DNA from: a virus
DNA: 21,487 nt
Direction: 5' to 3' (one strand)
Virus record (IMG/VR): IMGVR_UViG_3300025652_000666
Coordinates: 1-21,487 of that record
Position 1 is the stretch's first letter. The number at the start of each line of letters is the position of its first letter. The translations under genes were made by a program, and so were the position numbers. Below the pieces are notes generated by a model that searched no databases, was not told the origin of the DNA, and saw only the letters and a program-made list of their open reading frames with translations. Positions 7,575-14,920 of the stretch are shown here, piece after piece.

Positions 7575-8432
7575 TTACATTAATCTAGTGAATGCGTCCT
7601 TTACTGAGTTAATTTGATACCTAGATTCGTTTAATACCATATCCGCCTCTGCTTTAGCTATAACCTTTTCGTATTTAGCTCTTAATACAGTGCCTTCTAT
7701 AATTTGCCAATCTAATTTAGATTCGATTTCACTTGCTAATTCGTTTAGACCTAGCGCATTCGCTCTAGTAACTAATGAATCTGAAACCTCAGCTTGAGAT
7801 GATTCCTGATCCTTTTGTAATCTTTTTCTTTCAGCGTCAATCGCTTCCTTATTCTTATCTTCAAGATCTTTAATTGCCTGTTGCTCTTCAGCATATTTAT
7901 TATTAAGTTCTCCCATTTTTGTTCTTAAATCAGATTTCTTACCTGGGTCATCTTCCATACCTGATGTTCTCTTTATAATTTCAAGTTGACCTTTAATCTT
8001 TTCCTTTTGCATTCTAGCGTCTACCATCTTTCCTTTACCTGCAAATTTATCATCAACTAAATTCTGTAGTTCAATTGCCTGTTGCTTTACTGCGTCACTC
8101 TTATCCATTAGCACCTTCTTCTTATCTCCCTCTGCATTCATTGCTGCAAATTCTAAATCAGCAGAATTCATTTTGATTTTATTGATTTTTTTTTGTGCCT
8201 TAGCAGCCTTTTTACTAATGAACCATGATTTTATAAAATCACCAGCTCCTTCATCTATATCATCATGTTCTATATCTTCTGATAATTCGTTTGCTAAAGT
8301 TTCTAAAGAATTAATTATAGTATCGACATCTGACCTTATTGGATCATTGGCTGTAGTAACTACGGTATCTATTGCTAGATCGTTCTCTGTCACACGTGAA
8401 TTGAAATCACTAAATGTTTTTAAGTTTTTCAT
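7575..8432 (-). CDS. Putative internal head protein with capsid-targeting-like N-terminus
   Basis: A 285-residue protein, coiled-coil-rich and strongly charged. It begins MKNLKTFSDFNSRVTEN, like two other proteins of this window and like T4 capsid-targeting tags; VTE at 14-16 fits a gp21-type cleavage site (V/L/I-X-E). The body has long Lys/Glu/Gln-rich helices (SKKAAKAQKKINKIK near residue 75, then repeated helices to about 210) and a C-terminal helical region. It is the next gene after gp23, separated by a terminator and its own promoter-like motif, so it may be made in large and separately controlled amounts. No catalytic domain is seen. A role as a packaged internal or core protein is inferred from the tag and place. 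T4 has gp24 after gp23, but this does not resemble a capsid vertex protein. Confidence 0.7.
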   Translation of the reverse strand: MKNLKTFSDFNSRVTENDLAIDTVVTTANDPIRSDVDTIINSLETLANELSEDIEHDDIDEGAGDFIKSWFISKKAAKAQKKINKIKMNSADLEFAAMNAEGDKKKVLMDKSDAVKQQAIELQNLVDDKFAGKGKMVDARMQKEKIKGQLEIIKRTSGMEDDPGKKSDLRTKMGELNNKYAEEQQAIKDLEDKNKEAIDAERKRLQKDQESSQAEVSDSLVTRANALGLNELASEIESKLDWQIIEGTVLRAKYEKVIAKAEADMVLNESRYQINSVKDAFTRLM

Positions 8433-8456
8433 ATTTTACTTTGTTTTTTATATAAT

Positions 8457-8473
8457 GTGTTATAGTATATATC
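8457..8473 (-). promoter_or_regulatory. Candidate late promoter (GATATATACTATAACAC)
   Basis: The motif lies 24 bases upstream of the internal-protein gene start and immediately after the gp23 terminator, where a new transcript is needed. It matches the recurring GATATATA-type motif. Confidence 0.4.
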
Positions 8474-8479
8474 AAAGAA

Positions 8480-8507
8480 AAAGGGAACTGATTTCTCAGT
8501 TCCCTTT
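8480..8507 (-). terminator. Intrinsic terminator after the capsid gene
   Basis: A perfect 12-bp stem, AAAGGGAACTGA pairing with TCAGTTCCCTTT, has a 4-base loop that reads GAAA on the minus strand. It is followed by TTCTTTGAT, giving a T-rich tail. It lies 59 bases after the gp23 stop. On the plus strand no T tract follows, so it acts mainly on gp23 transcription. Confidence 0.8.
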
Positions 8508-8566
8508 CCTAACATAGAAGTTTAACGTTCTATTTTGTATGTGTCTAACGTCTTAACGTTTAGCTA

Positions 8567-10048
8567 TTATGCTAATGTTAATAAGTTTTTAGTAGATAAT
8601 GTACCGATAGTTACCTTGAAAGTAACATATTGTGTTTCTGGGTGGAATCCAGCGTCAACTAATGCGAATCTAGACTTTACAGCAATCTTAGGAGCCATTG
8701 TTCCTTCAGCGATTGTTTGTACAGACTCAGCCATTAAGTAAGGCATGAATACAACACCAGGTCCGTTTCCGTCACCTTTTCTTCCTACAGTTACAGAGTA
8801 ATCTCCCCATGCCATTGTTGGATCAGTGTAAACATTGATTCCAGCAACAGATCCTAATGGGTAGATAGCTCCTGCAGCTTGTGCAAAAGTGTTAGCCATT
8901 GGGTTTGCAACGAATCCAGAAACTGACTGTAATACAGTTGCAGTTTGTGGTCCAACTACAGCGAAGTTACCAGCACCTCTTCTACCTCTGTTAGCAATTA
9001 AGTTAGCAGCTGCAAGAATTTGTGATAATATTCTTCTGTGTACTGATGGTAAAGTTTCACCACCACCACCTAACGCAGATGCTAAAGGTAAATCTAAATC
9101 GAAACCATTTACAACGAATGCAGCAGTTACGTTAGCCGTACCTAATGCTCTTAATCTCTTTAAGATATGTTGGTTGATTGATTGAGTTAATTCGTTAGTT
9201 AATACTGCTTCTACTTGAGCAACAGCATCTACACCGAATTGTTTTAAATCTTGTACTTGTTCTCTAGTAACTGCAGCAGCAACTTGGAAAGTTTCAGCAG
9301 CAACACTTTTAGAGAATAAAGAAAGACCCATTATTTTGTCAGCAGTAGATTCACCAGCTTCTCTTGAGTAAGGAGTTCCATCTTCGTCAGAAGCAGTAAA
9401 TCCTTTGATGTGATCTTCTAATCCTTTTACTAATTCAACAGTAACTCCAGCTCCAGCAGCATAAGCTTCTAAATCAGCAGCAACGTTTGCGTTAGCACCA
9501 TCGATAGAAACTACTTTAAAGATTGATTTACCATCAATTCTTGAAGATCCTACGAATGTATATTCACCGTTAGTACCAACTACAGCAGCGATATTTGCAA
9601 CTCCTAATAAAGTTTCATCACCTTTGATGTAAGTTGGAGCAACAGTACCGTCAGCACCGTTAGCGGTACCTAATGCACCACCTTCGTAAGTAAAGTCTAA
9701 GTAAGATAATAATCCCATTGGTCCAGCCATAGGAACTACAGGTACTAAATCTAAACCGATAGTTTGTGCAGCAACTTGCATTGCTAATGGTAATAATGAT
9801 GGAGCTTTGTCTCCTGAACCTCTTTGGTCAGCAAATGATACTGCCATGTTTGGAAGAGTTGTTGCACCCATACCAGCTAAGTTCATACCTGGATTTAAAG
9901 ACATTGTTGAAGCGTCTTCATATAGTTTGTGATTGTGACAGTATTCTGACATCCACGCTAATTTGTTAGCGTCTGTGATACCTGTCGCAGATTCGATGAT
10001 TGGAGACCAAGTTGCTTTGATCTCTGACTCGTTAATTAAATTTGCCAT
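8567..10048 (-). CDS. 23: Major capsid protein (gp23)
   Basis: A 493-residue protein; T4 gp23 has 521. The N-terminus (ESEIKATWSPIIESATGI) matches the start of gp23 proteins, where a helix with KWxPLLE precedes the cleaved propeptide. The body has the HK97-like pattern of the family: GLDLVPVVPMAGPMG, KSVAAETFQVAAAVTREQVQDL-like E-loop and spine region, NFAVVGPQTATVLQ, and a late VKSRFALVDAGFHPETQYV. The Gly/Ala-rich composition fits an abundant structural protein. Prohead protease sites fitting the family rule are IIE19-S20 and LYE44-D45. The gene follows the protease-scaffold gene, the T4 order 21-22-23. Its 182-base leader holds two hairpins, and a strong terminator follows the stop. Confidence 0.93.
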   Translation of the reverse strand: MANLINESEIKATWSPIIESATGITDANKLAWMSEYCHNHKLYEDASTMSLNPGMNLAGMGATTLPNMAVSFADQRGSGDKAPSLLPLAMQVAAQTIGLDLVPVVPMAGPMGLLSYLDFTYEGGALGTANGADGTVAPTYIKGDETLLGVANIAAVVGTNGEYTFVGSSRIDGKSIFKVVSIDGANANVAADLEAYAAGAGVTVELVKGLEDHIKGFTASDEDGTPYSREAGESTADKIMGLSLFSKSVAAETFQVAAAVTREQVQDLKQFGVDAVAQVEAVLTNELTQSINQHILKRLRALGTANVTAAFVVNGFDLDLPLASALGGGGETLPSVHRRILSQILAAANLIANRGRRGAGNFAVVGPQTATVLQSVSGFVANPMANTFAQAAGAIYPLGSVAGINVYTDPTMAWGDYSVTVGRKGDGNGPGVVFMPYLMAESVQTIAEGTMAPKIAVKSRFALVDAGFHPETQYVTFKVTIGTLSTKNLLTLA

Positions 10049-10080
10049 TTTGTTTTAAATTTTTATTTTTTTAATGGTTT

Positions 10081-10090
10081 GTTATATGTT
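10081..10090 (-). promoter_or_regulatory. Candidate late promoter before gp23
   Basis: AACATATAAC on the minus strand lies 32 bases before the gp23 start, at a spacing like the other candidate motifs. A second candidate, GATATATATTAATATT at 10155-10170, is more distal and lies at the end of the large hairpin; which of the two is used cannot be told from the sequence. Confidence 0.3.
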
Positions 10091-10116
10091 CGTGTTTTAC
10101 GATTTTCGATATAATG

Positions 10117-10139
10117 TCAGTTTTTTGCTTCTTAACTGA
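10117..10139. repeat. Small hairpin in the gp23 leader
   Basis: TCAGTT and AACTGA form a 6-bp stem around an 11-base loop. It is the second inverted repeat in the capsid leader and would be present in a readthrough transcript from the protease gene. Confidence 0.4.
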
Positions 10140-10165
10140 TGATCGATATGTTTTAATATTAATAT

Positions 10166-10216
10166 ATATCAGTATTATTTGATTAGCTTTTCGCTTTTTT
10201 TAAATAATACTGATAT
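10166..10216. repeat. Long 15-bp inverted repeat between protease-scaffold and capsid genes
   Basis: ATATCAGTATTATTT (10166-10180) and AAATAATACTGATAT (10202-10216) are perfectly complementary, separated by 21 bases that contain a short nested AGC/GCT pair. The repeat starts 15 bases after the protease-scaffold stop. On the minus strand it lacks a T tract, so it is not a classical terminator; it may protect or process the message or attenuate readthrough before gp23. Confidence 0.65.
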
Positions 10217-10230
10217 TTTTATTGATTCTA

Positions 10231-11670
10231 TTACTTTTTAAACCTTTTAGCTATCTCTGCACCTATTTCAGATGTATCATAACCTATAGTTTTTATTGGT
10301 TCTTTAGATTCTGTAACCATTGCTACTTTTTCCATAACAACTACAGTATCTCTAAGGTCTCTTGTTTGCCAAAAGTTAGCCACTTGGTAAGAAGTTTCTA
10401 ATTTAACCATTTTAGACTGTGCTAAAATTTGGTTTTTCTTTGCTTCTGATAATTTGTTCCATTTTGCATGGTATTCAGTTGGCATCATTGAAATTACATT
10501 TGGAGTGTTTGTTGTTTCAACAGCACCCATTAATGAGTTTTTCCATAATCCTAATATTTGTCCTTCAGTTAAATAACCTTTACCTTCGATTGCGTTAGCA
10601 ACTTTAGTTTTTTCTTCAGTATCTAATGCATTGAATTCGTTTACCTTTGCTTCAGATATAAATTTAAAGAATGATGGGTTTTCAGATTTCTTAGCATTTA
10701 CCTTTTCAACTAATGCTTCTAATTTAGAAGTAATTGAGTTTCTGTAAGCTTCCATTGCATCTTCTTCAGATTCTTCTTCAGATTCTTCTTCTTCAGATTC
10801 TACTTCTACTTCAACTTCAATGTTTGTTTCATCAATTTCTTCTCCCGCAGCATCACCTTCACCTTTAAGTTCTAAGTCAGCTTCAACGTCTTCTTTCTTT
10901 TCAGCATGCTCTAATTCATTTCCGTCAGCATCTACTGTTAGTTCAGTAACATCTACAGTTTCATCTTCTAATTCTTCAGCGGGAACTCCAGCTGAATCTT
11001 CTTTGATTTCTTCACCTTCAGCATCTCCTTCGCCTTCAAGCTCTAAGTCTTCTTCAGCATCTTTAGTTTCTCCGTCAATTACATTATCATCAGCATCGAT
11101 AACATCTATTGAAACGTCTACTGTTTCATCTTCCATGTCTTCAGCTTCGATTCCAGCCTCATCTTCTAATAATAAGTTAGAGTTTACTGTTTCAGCAACA
11201 TATTCAGTGTATTCAGTAACTTTCTCTAAGTTCTCTCTTAAATATTCAATGTACTTGGTCATGTTTTCATGAGTAGTAGCACCTTCATTATAAGATTCTG
11301 CTAAATAATTTGTGTAATTTTTGATTTGATCAACTCCTTCAGCAATATGCTCAGAATATTCAATAGAATTATCTAGTGTTTTTGCTAAGTTTTCAGAATA
11401 TTCAATAGAATTATCTAGTGTTTTTGCTAGTGATTCTGAATATGCTATTCCTTGATCTGCTTTTTCTGCAACATGCTCTGAATATGAAACTGATTCATCT
11501 AGTTTTTTAGCTAAATAATTAGTATATTCCTTTAGTGTTTCCATCTGAGATTTAGTAGATTCAGTATCGTCTGAAGTATTCATACCCTCTTTGATGGTTT
11601 TGATTTCTTCCGAAAGATACTGAGAGTACTTATTAAAATCCTCAACGGTAATAAATTTTGACTCTGCCAT
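10231..11670 (-). CDS. 22: Possible nested in-frame scaffold gene (gp22-like), internal start
   Basis: An ATG at 11670 in the same frame as the protease gene is preceded by TATAAACGAAACAAAA, closely matching the leader just before the gp23 start (ATTTAAAACAAA), and both continue ATGGCA. Initiation here would give a 479-residue protein, MAESKFITVEDFNKY..., containing all the scaffold-like region and none of the protease. The break falls exactly where a T4-sized gp21 would end. Lambda makes its scaffold Nu3 in this way inside protease gene C. It is listed as a second product of the same reading frame; whether it is made is inference. Confidence 0.5.
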   Translation of the reverse strand: MAESKFITVEDFNKYSQYLSEEIKTIKEGMNTSDDTESTKSQMETLKEYTNYLAKKLDESVSYSEHVAEKADQGIAYSESLAKTLDNSIEYSENLAKTLDNSIEYSEHIAEGVDQIKNYTNYLAESYNEGATTHENMTKYIEYLRENLEKVTEYTEYVAETVNSNLLLEDEAGIEAEDMEDETVDVSIDVIDADDNVIDGETKDAEEDLELEGEGDAEGEEIKEDSAGVPAEELEDETVDVTELTVDADGNELEHAEKKEDVEADLELKGEGDAAGEEIDETNIEVEVEVESEEEESEEESEEDAMEAYRNSITSKLEALVEKVNAKKSENPSFFKFISEAKVNEFNALDTEEKTKVANAIEGKGYLTEGQILGLWKNSLMGAVETTNTPNVISMMPTEYHAKWNKLSEAKKNQILAQSKMVKLETSYQVANFWQTRDLRDTVVVMEKVAMVTESKEPIKTIGYDTSEIGAEIAKRFKK

Positions 11671-12261
11671 TTTTGTTTCGTTTATATTTTCTATTTGTTT
11701 TTGTGTATCATTAGTATTATTTATCTCGTAAATAAAGAGATCGTTACCTTCGTTAAGGAAACCATAAGATTCGTTAACTCTTTTAAGTTCTGCATTTTCA
11801 AATCCAGGATCTGCAACTAAATCATACGTAAATAATTGTTTGATTTTTACAGTACCGTTAGATTCGACAGCTCCAGCTGCTCTTGAAGAAATTTGTAAAG
11901 GAACTCCTGCATCGACTAAAGCTTTAGCTTGGCGTCCAGCATCAGTATCTAATAATCTGATTCTTCCTTTAATTTGTTTAGTTTCCTTATCATATATCAA
12001 TTCCTCGATGATATGTGATACATTTTTAAGAGATACATCAAAGTTACTAGGGTGATCTAATTCACCAAGTAATTTTGAAGATTTAATTTTAGCCTGTAGA
12101 GCTTCAATTTGTGGTAGGTATTCGCCTTCAGTATAAATTCGGTTATTACGATTTTTCTTATCGATTTCTCCAAAGATACCCTCTAGAACATAGGTCCCAC
12201 CATCTTGTTTAAACTCTAATTCTGTGGATGATCTTTCTAGGATCAGTAAGTTATTAGTCAT
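10231..12261 (-). CDS. 21: Prohead protease fused to scaffold (gp21-gp22-like)
   Basis: A 676-residue protein. Residues 1-197 form a T4 gp21-type (peptidase family S78) serine protease: catalytic candidates are H70 (LLGELDHPSNF), S125/S126 (LQISSRAAG) and an acidic residue in DLVADPGF near 151. T4 gp21 is about 212 residues, so this part is a whole protease. From 198 on it is scaffold-like: a run of 14-residue coiled-coil repeats (about 246-364), two 55-residue acidic repeats (about 369-479), a Glu-rich stretch, and a helical end closing IGAEIAKRFKK, reminiscent of the T4 gp22 end (AKVASRF). No separate gp22 gene lies between it and gp23. Met198 has a strong start context, so a separate scaffold may be made too. 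The start at 12261 follows a candidate promoter. Confidence 0.88.
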   Translation of the reverse strand: MTNNLLILERSSTELEFKQDGGTYVLEGIFGEIDKKNRNNRIYTEGEYLPQIEALQAKIKSSKLLGELDHPSNFDVSLKNVSHIIEELIYDKETKQIKGRIRLLDTDAGRQAKALVDAGVPLQISSRAAGAVESNGTVKIKQLFTYDLVADPGFENAELKRVNESYGFLNEGNDLFIYEINNTNDTQKQIENINETKMAESKFITVEDFNKYSQYLSEEIKTIKEGMNTSDDTESTKSQMETLKEYTNYLAKKLDESVSYSEHVAEKADQGIAYSESLAKTLDNSIEYSENLAKTLDNSIEYSEHIAEGVDQIKNYTNYLAESYNEGATTHENMTKYIEYLRENLEKVTEYTEYVAETVNSNLLLEDEAGIEAEDMEDETVDVSIDVIDADDNVIDGETKDAEEDLELEGEGDAEGEEIKEDSAGVPAEELEDETVDVTELTVDADGNELEHAEKKEDVEADLELKGEGDAAGEEIDETNIEVEVEVESEEEESEEESEEDAMEAYRNSITSKLEALVEKVNAKKSENPSFFKFISEAKVNEFNALDTEEKTKVANAIEGKGYLTEGQILGLWKNSLMGAVETTNTPNVISMMPTEYHAKWNKLSEAKKNQILAQSKMVKLETSYQVANFWQTRDLRDTVVVMEKVAMVTESKEPIKTIGYDTSEIGAEIAKRFKK
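10825..11157 (-). repeat. Two tandem 55-residue acidic modules in the scaffold
   Basis: Copy 1 starts at 11157 and copy 2 at 10992, a period of 165 bases. Shared residues include AG..AE..EDETVDV, DAD.N, then DLEL.GEGDA.GEEI. Their strongly acidic composition recalls the scaffold and core fragments that remain in T4 heads after gp21 cleavage. Confidence 0.8.
11170..11526 (-). repeat. Tandem 14-residue (42-bp) coiled-coil repeats in the scaffold
   Basis: Six consecutive units of the form Y[ST]xxLAxxLDxSIx start at 11526 and recur every 42 bases, followed by a half unit and two weaker ones. The unit is two heptads. Two neighbouring units are nearly identical in DNA, sharing 37 identical bases (11351-11387 and 11393-11429), which suggests recent duplication. 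Confidence 0.85.
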
Positions 12262-12281
12262 AAGTTTTATTTTATATTATT

Positions 12282-12293
12282 TTATTATATATC
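12282..12293 (-). promoter_or_regulatory. Candidate late promoter before the protease-scaffold gene
   Basis: GATATATAATAA lies 20 bases upstream of the start at 12261. It is one of the closest matches to the recurring motif in this window. Confidence 0.4.
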
Positions 12294-12318
12294 ACGTTAA
12301 ATTTCGTAAAATTTTAAT

Positions 12319-12660
12319 TTATATGTCTGCCAATGGATCTAGGCCAGCATCACCTTCAGCTTCCTTTTCAGCTTCCTTTTCCTTTTCAGCCTGTTCCTCG
12401 GTATATTCGTTAAAATATTTTACCAATGTGGACATGTCCTCTGCCGTAAATGATCCATTTCCATACTGATCATAGAAGTATTGTGTAAATTCCTTTTCAG
12501 TCTTAGAAGATAAGATAGCTCCTAGAATTTCAGTTGATTTAATTTTATCTCCTGAATCCAGACTAGTATCATCTATTAATACTTTAGAATCATTACCTGC
12601 CTCTATTGCGTCCTCCTGTAGTGATCCAGTGAACTCCTCGAATGTTTTTATTGTATTCAT
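12319..12660 (-). CDS. Small acidic prohead-core protein (position of gp67/gp68)
   Basis: A 113-residue acidic protein lying between portal and protease, where T4 has the small core proteins gp67 and gp68. It begins MNTIKTFEEFTGSLQED, one of three capsid-targeting-like starts in the window; LQE at 14-16 would fit gp21 cleavage. The C-terminal third is a Glu/Lys-rich helix (TEEQAEKEKEAEKEAEGD), like T4 core proteins rich in acidic repeats. The middle (ILGAILSSKTEKEFTQYFYDQYG) is predicted helical. The role in prohead core assembly is inferred from position, charge and tag rather than clear homology. Confidence 0.7.
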   Translation of the reverse strand: MNTIKTFEEFTGSLQEDAIEAGNDSKVLIDDTSLDSGDKIKSTEILGAILSSKTEKEFTQYFYDQYGNGSFTAEDMSTLVKYFNEYTEEQAEKEKEAEKEAEGDAGLDPLADI

Positions 12661-12703
12661 ATCTTTATTTGTTTATAATTAGTTTTTTTGATTTTCTCAA
12701 AAC

Positions 12704-14296
12704 TTAAAAAGCCATTGGATTTTCTTCCTCAGGTTCTTCTGCCTTTGCAGCTGCACTTCTTGCTTTATATGCGTCGTTTGCTGCCTTATCATCAGGGCTT
12801 AGTTTTAAGTATCTATCGACAAGGAATTCCATATTAAAGAATGGTTCCTCTTCCATCGTTACAGGATCAACTTTCATTAATGAATCTTGCATACTGCCAA
12901 TGAAACTTAATCTCTTTTCCATTATTTCCATCTGCTTTAATTCAGCAAACATATTCTCTTCATTAAATTGTAATGAGATTTGAGTTTTAAATCCAGCGTC
13001 ATCCTTAAATTCAGGAAATTTAAGACACATTTGTAACCATAATGGTTTTACTAATATTTCCTGAAAAGAACTTCTTAATCTTGTAACGAATTTTGCAAAT
13101 TTAATTTCATCTCTAATCATTCCATCTGCTTCCATTGCAAAATCTCCACCACCATCTTCATACATAAATCTAGAGTATGGTATTTTTGAAACTGACTTAA
13201 GTTTATCTGAAAAGTATTTTAATGATTCGGTATCGTTTAATTCAGGTCCTTCTCCTCCTAGGGTTTCAATCTCAGGCTGTTCACCGTCCTTGCTAGGTAA
13301 CCAATATTCTTTATTGAATTGTAACATAGGTTTCCCATTAGTTGTCAGAGATGCACTGTCCCAATCAAAATCTACAACTTCCTTATAGTTATTCATTAAC
13401 TGTGAAAGCGATTGTTTTGCTCTTGTTTTAGATTTACCTCCAACTGGTATAATGAACTTCATTCTATAAGATGAGTTTGTAACAGCCCAAATAACTCTGG
13501 TATGTTCCATAATTCTCATCAGGTTAAATGATCTTACCAATCTTTCTAGGTAACTTACTCTCGATGCTGTGGTAATTGAAGAGTATGATATGTATACAAT
13601 CTGTGAATCATATAGCTTTCTCTCTTTCAGTGGATCATCTTTAAATTGTATCCATACCTTTTTACCATCTTCATGGTTATATGCCGGTAGTAACGTTACC
13701 GGGTCAATTTCCTTAAAACCAATAATTTCAGTTTGTTCAGGATTATAAATGATTTCAAATGATAAGTAACCATCAATCAACCATTTTCTAAAGAAGTACC
13801 ATACTGATTGGTCTGATGCAAATCCAAAATATTGATATATTTCTCTATATGATTTATTAAGATATTTCTGAACATCATCAGAAACTTCCATTCCAATAAT
13901 TTCAGGGTTAGCTATAAAATTCTTGTTATCAAATACGATAGATTCATCACATAAAATATCTAAGATGTCTTCTATCTCATCATGCTGTGAAAACTTTCTC
14001 AGCTCATCTCTTTTACCTTTATAATTCTGGTCAAAGAAAGGAATATTTTTACGCATTGTAGTATCAGCCATTGATAATGCTGCGAACGCGCCATACATAT
14101 CGTCGCTGTCTAATCCCTGTGGGTTCATTCCACCATATCCGAATTCGTCCTCTGCTGGACCAATTGCTTGTGACTGCCTAAGTACTAAATCATCATAGTA
14201 CATTCCAAAGGAAGATAGTTTTTTAAGTGAATCACTTAACGTAAATGCCCTCCTGTTGGTACTTAAAGGCCCGTTCCTTTCTACAAATCCTGCCAT
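12704..14296 (-). CDS. 20: Portal protein (gp20)
   Basis: A 530-residue protein, close to T4 gp20 (524). It carries the typical sequence track of the family: early KNIPFFDQNYKGKRDELRKF and EIEDILDILCDESIVFD, then WYFFRKWLIDGYLSFEIIYN, then the core segment VIWAVTNSSYRMKFIIPVG, and SRFMYEDGGGDFAMEADG with FAKFVTRLRSSFQEIL. Twelve copies form the head vertex ring through which DNA enters and to which the neck binds; it also nucleates the prohead. It lies upstream of the core protein and protease, the T4 order 20-67/68-21-22-23. A candidate promoter overlaps the end of the preceding gene. The C-terminus is Ala/Glu-rich and likely flexible. Confidence 0.92.
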   Translation of the reverse strand: MAGFVERNGPLSTNRRAFTLSDSLKKLSSFGMYYDDLVLRQSQAIGPAEDEFGYGGMNPQGLDSDDMYGAFAALSMADTTMRKNIPFFDQNYKGKRDELRKFSQHDEIEDILDILCDESIVFDNKNFIANPEIIGMEVSDDVQKYLNKSYREIYQYFGFASDQSVWYFFRKWLIDGYLSFEIIYNPEQTEIIGFKEIDPVTLLPAYNHEDGKKVWIQFKDDPLKERKLYDSQIVYISYSSITTASRVSYLERLVRSFNLMRIMEHTRVIWAVTNSSYRMKFIIPVGGKSKTRAKQSLSQLMNNYKEVVDFDWDSASLTTNGKPMLQFNKEYWLPSKDGEQPEIETLGGEGPELNDTESLKYFSDKLKSVSKIPYSRFMYEDGGGDFAMEADGMIRDEIKFAKFVTRLRSSFQEILVKPLWLQMCLKFPEFKDDAGFKTQISLQFNEENMFAELKQMEIMEKRLSFIGSMQDSLMKVDPVTMEEEPFFNMEFLVDRYLKLSPDDKAANDAYKARSAAAKAEEPEEENPMAF

Positions 14297-14320
14297 TATT
14301 TTTATGTTTTATTATTTTTA

Positions 14321-14330
14321 TTATATATTC
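14321..14330 (-). promoter_or_regulatory. Candidate late promoter before gp20
   Basis: GAATATATAA lies 24 bases before the portal start and overlaps the stop codon of the upstream gene. It matches the recurring motif, with AATAAAA following. Confidence 0.35.
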
Positions 14331-14920
14331 TTTTTAAAATAGTCCTCAAACTTAGTTAAAACTTCTCGTATATTTGTGTTATTTAACTCCATTAAGTCGC
14401 ATAATGCCATTTCAGGCCATTTCGAATAACTTATCACCACCTGATCTTTTTTGTTTGATGGTATATATTGTCTGAGAGCAAAATCATAACCAAATTTCTT
14501 CAGGTATTTTTTCATACCCTTATATGATATTGTAAGTTGACTCTCGTTTAATGGGTCCTTTGTTGTTGCATTCGTATTTTTAATAATTCCAGCCATTCTT
14601 TCATAAACGTCATCTAGTAACTGTTCCTTTACCTTGGTTGGAAGTAGGTTTAAATTAACTCCAAAGTCATTTTTTCCAACCTCTTCAATTGCAAGCACGA
14701 CTGGATTCTCATCAAACCATGGTAATTCTTTAATATATTTAGGAGAATAATTAAATGTGTATATCTTACCTACCTGAAACCTACCTCTAGTGGATTTGGT
14801 CTCAACTACCTTTTTATCATTAATAGATTCATTGAACCATTCTGTGATTTTAGTAGTGGCAGCTGCCCTGTTACCATATTCCCTAGTAAGTTCTCTTATT
14901 CTCTTTTTAACGTAGCCCAT
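14321..14920 (-). CDS. Probable virion or packaging protein, 199 residues
   Basis: It has a distinctive segment, GKIYTFNYSPKYIKELPWFD, followed by NPVVLAIEEVG and GVNLNLLPTK. This is a pattern (YxPKxxxxLPxxDxxPxVL...GxNLxxLP) I associate with a family of T4-like phage proteins, but I cannot fix its function. The N-terminus is basic (KKRIRELTREYGNRAAA). It overlaps the gp4-like nuclease gene by 14 bases and precedes the portal. In T4, gene 4 has gene 2 (DNA-end protector, about 274 residues) and gene 53 (baseplate wedge, 196 residues) as neighbours, so one of these roles is possible. I do not see gp53-like sequence. Calling it a gp2-type protein would be a guess from context. Confidence 0.7.
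   Translation of the reverse strand: MGYVKKRIRELTREYGNRAAATTKITEWFNESINDKKVVETKSTRGRFQVGKIYTFNYSPKYIKELPWFDENPVVLAIEEVGKNDFGVNLNLLPTKVKEQLLDDVYERMAGIIKNTNATTKDPLNESQLTISYKGMKKYLKKFGYDFALRQYIPSNKKDQVVISYSKWPEMALCDLMELNNTNIREVLTKFEDYFKKNI

Noticed and set aside
10820-11272. A 150-residue Ser-rich open frame on the plus strand opposite the scaffold
   Set aside because: Its Ser/Ala-rich sequence is the complement of the acidic Glu/Asp repeat codons of the scaffold; it has no start context and lies wholly inside a well-supported gene.
11351-11429. Two 37-base direct repeats, considered as CRISPR or recombination repeats
   Set aside because: They are in frame, 42 bases apart, and code for a 14-residue coiled-coil unit, so they are protein repeats.
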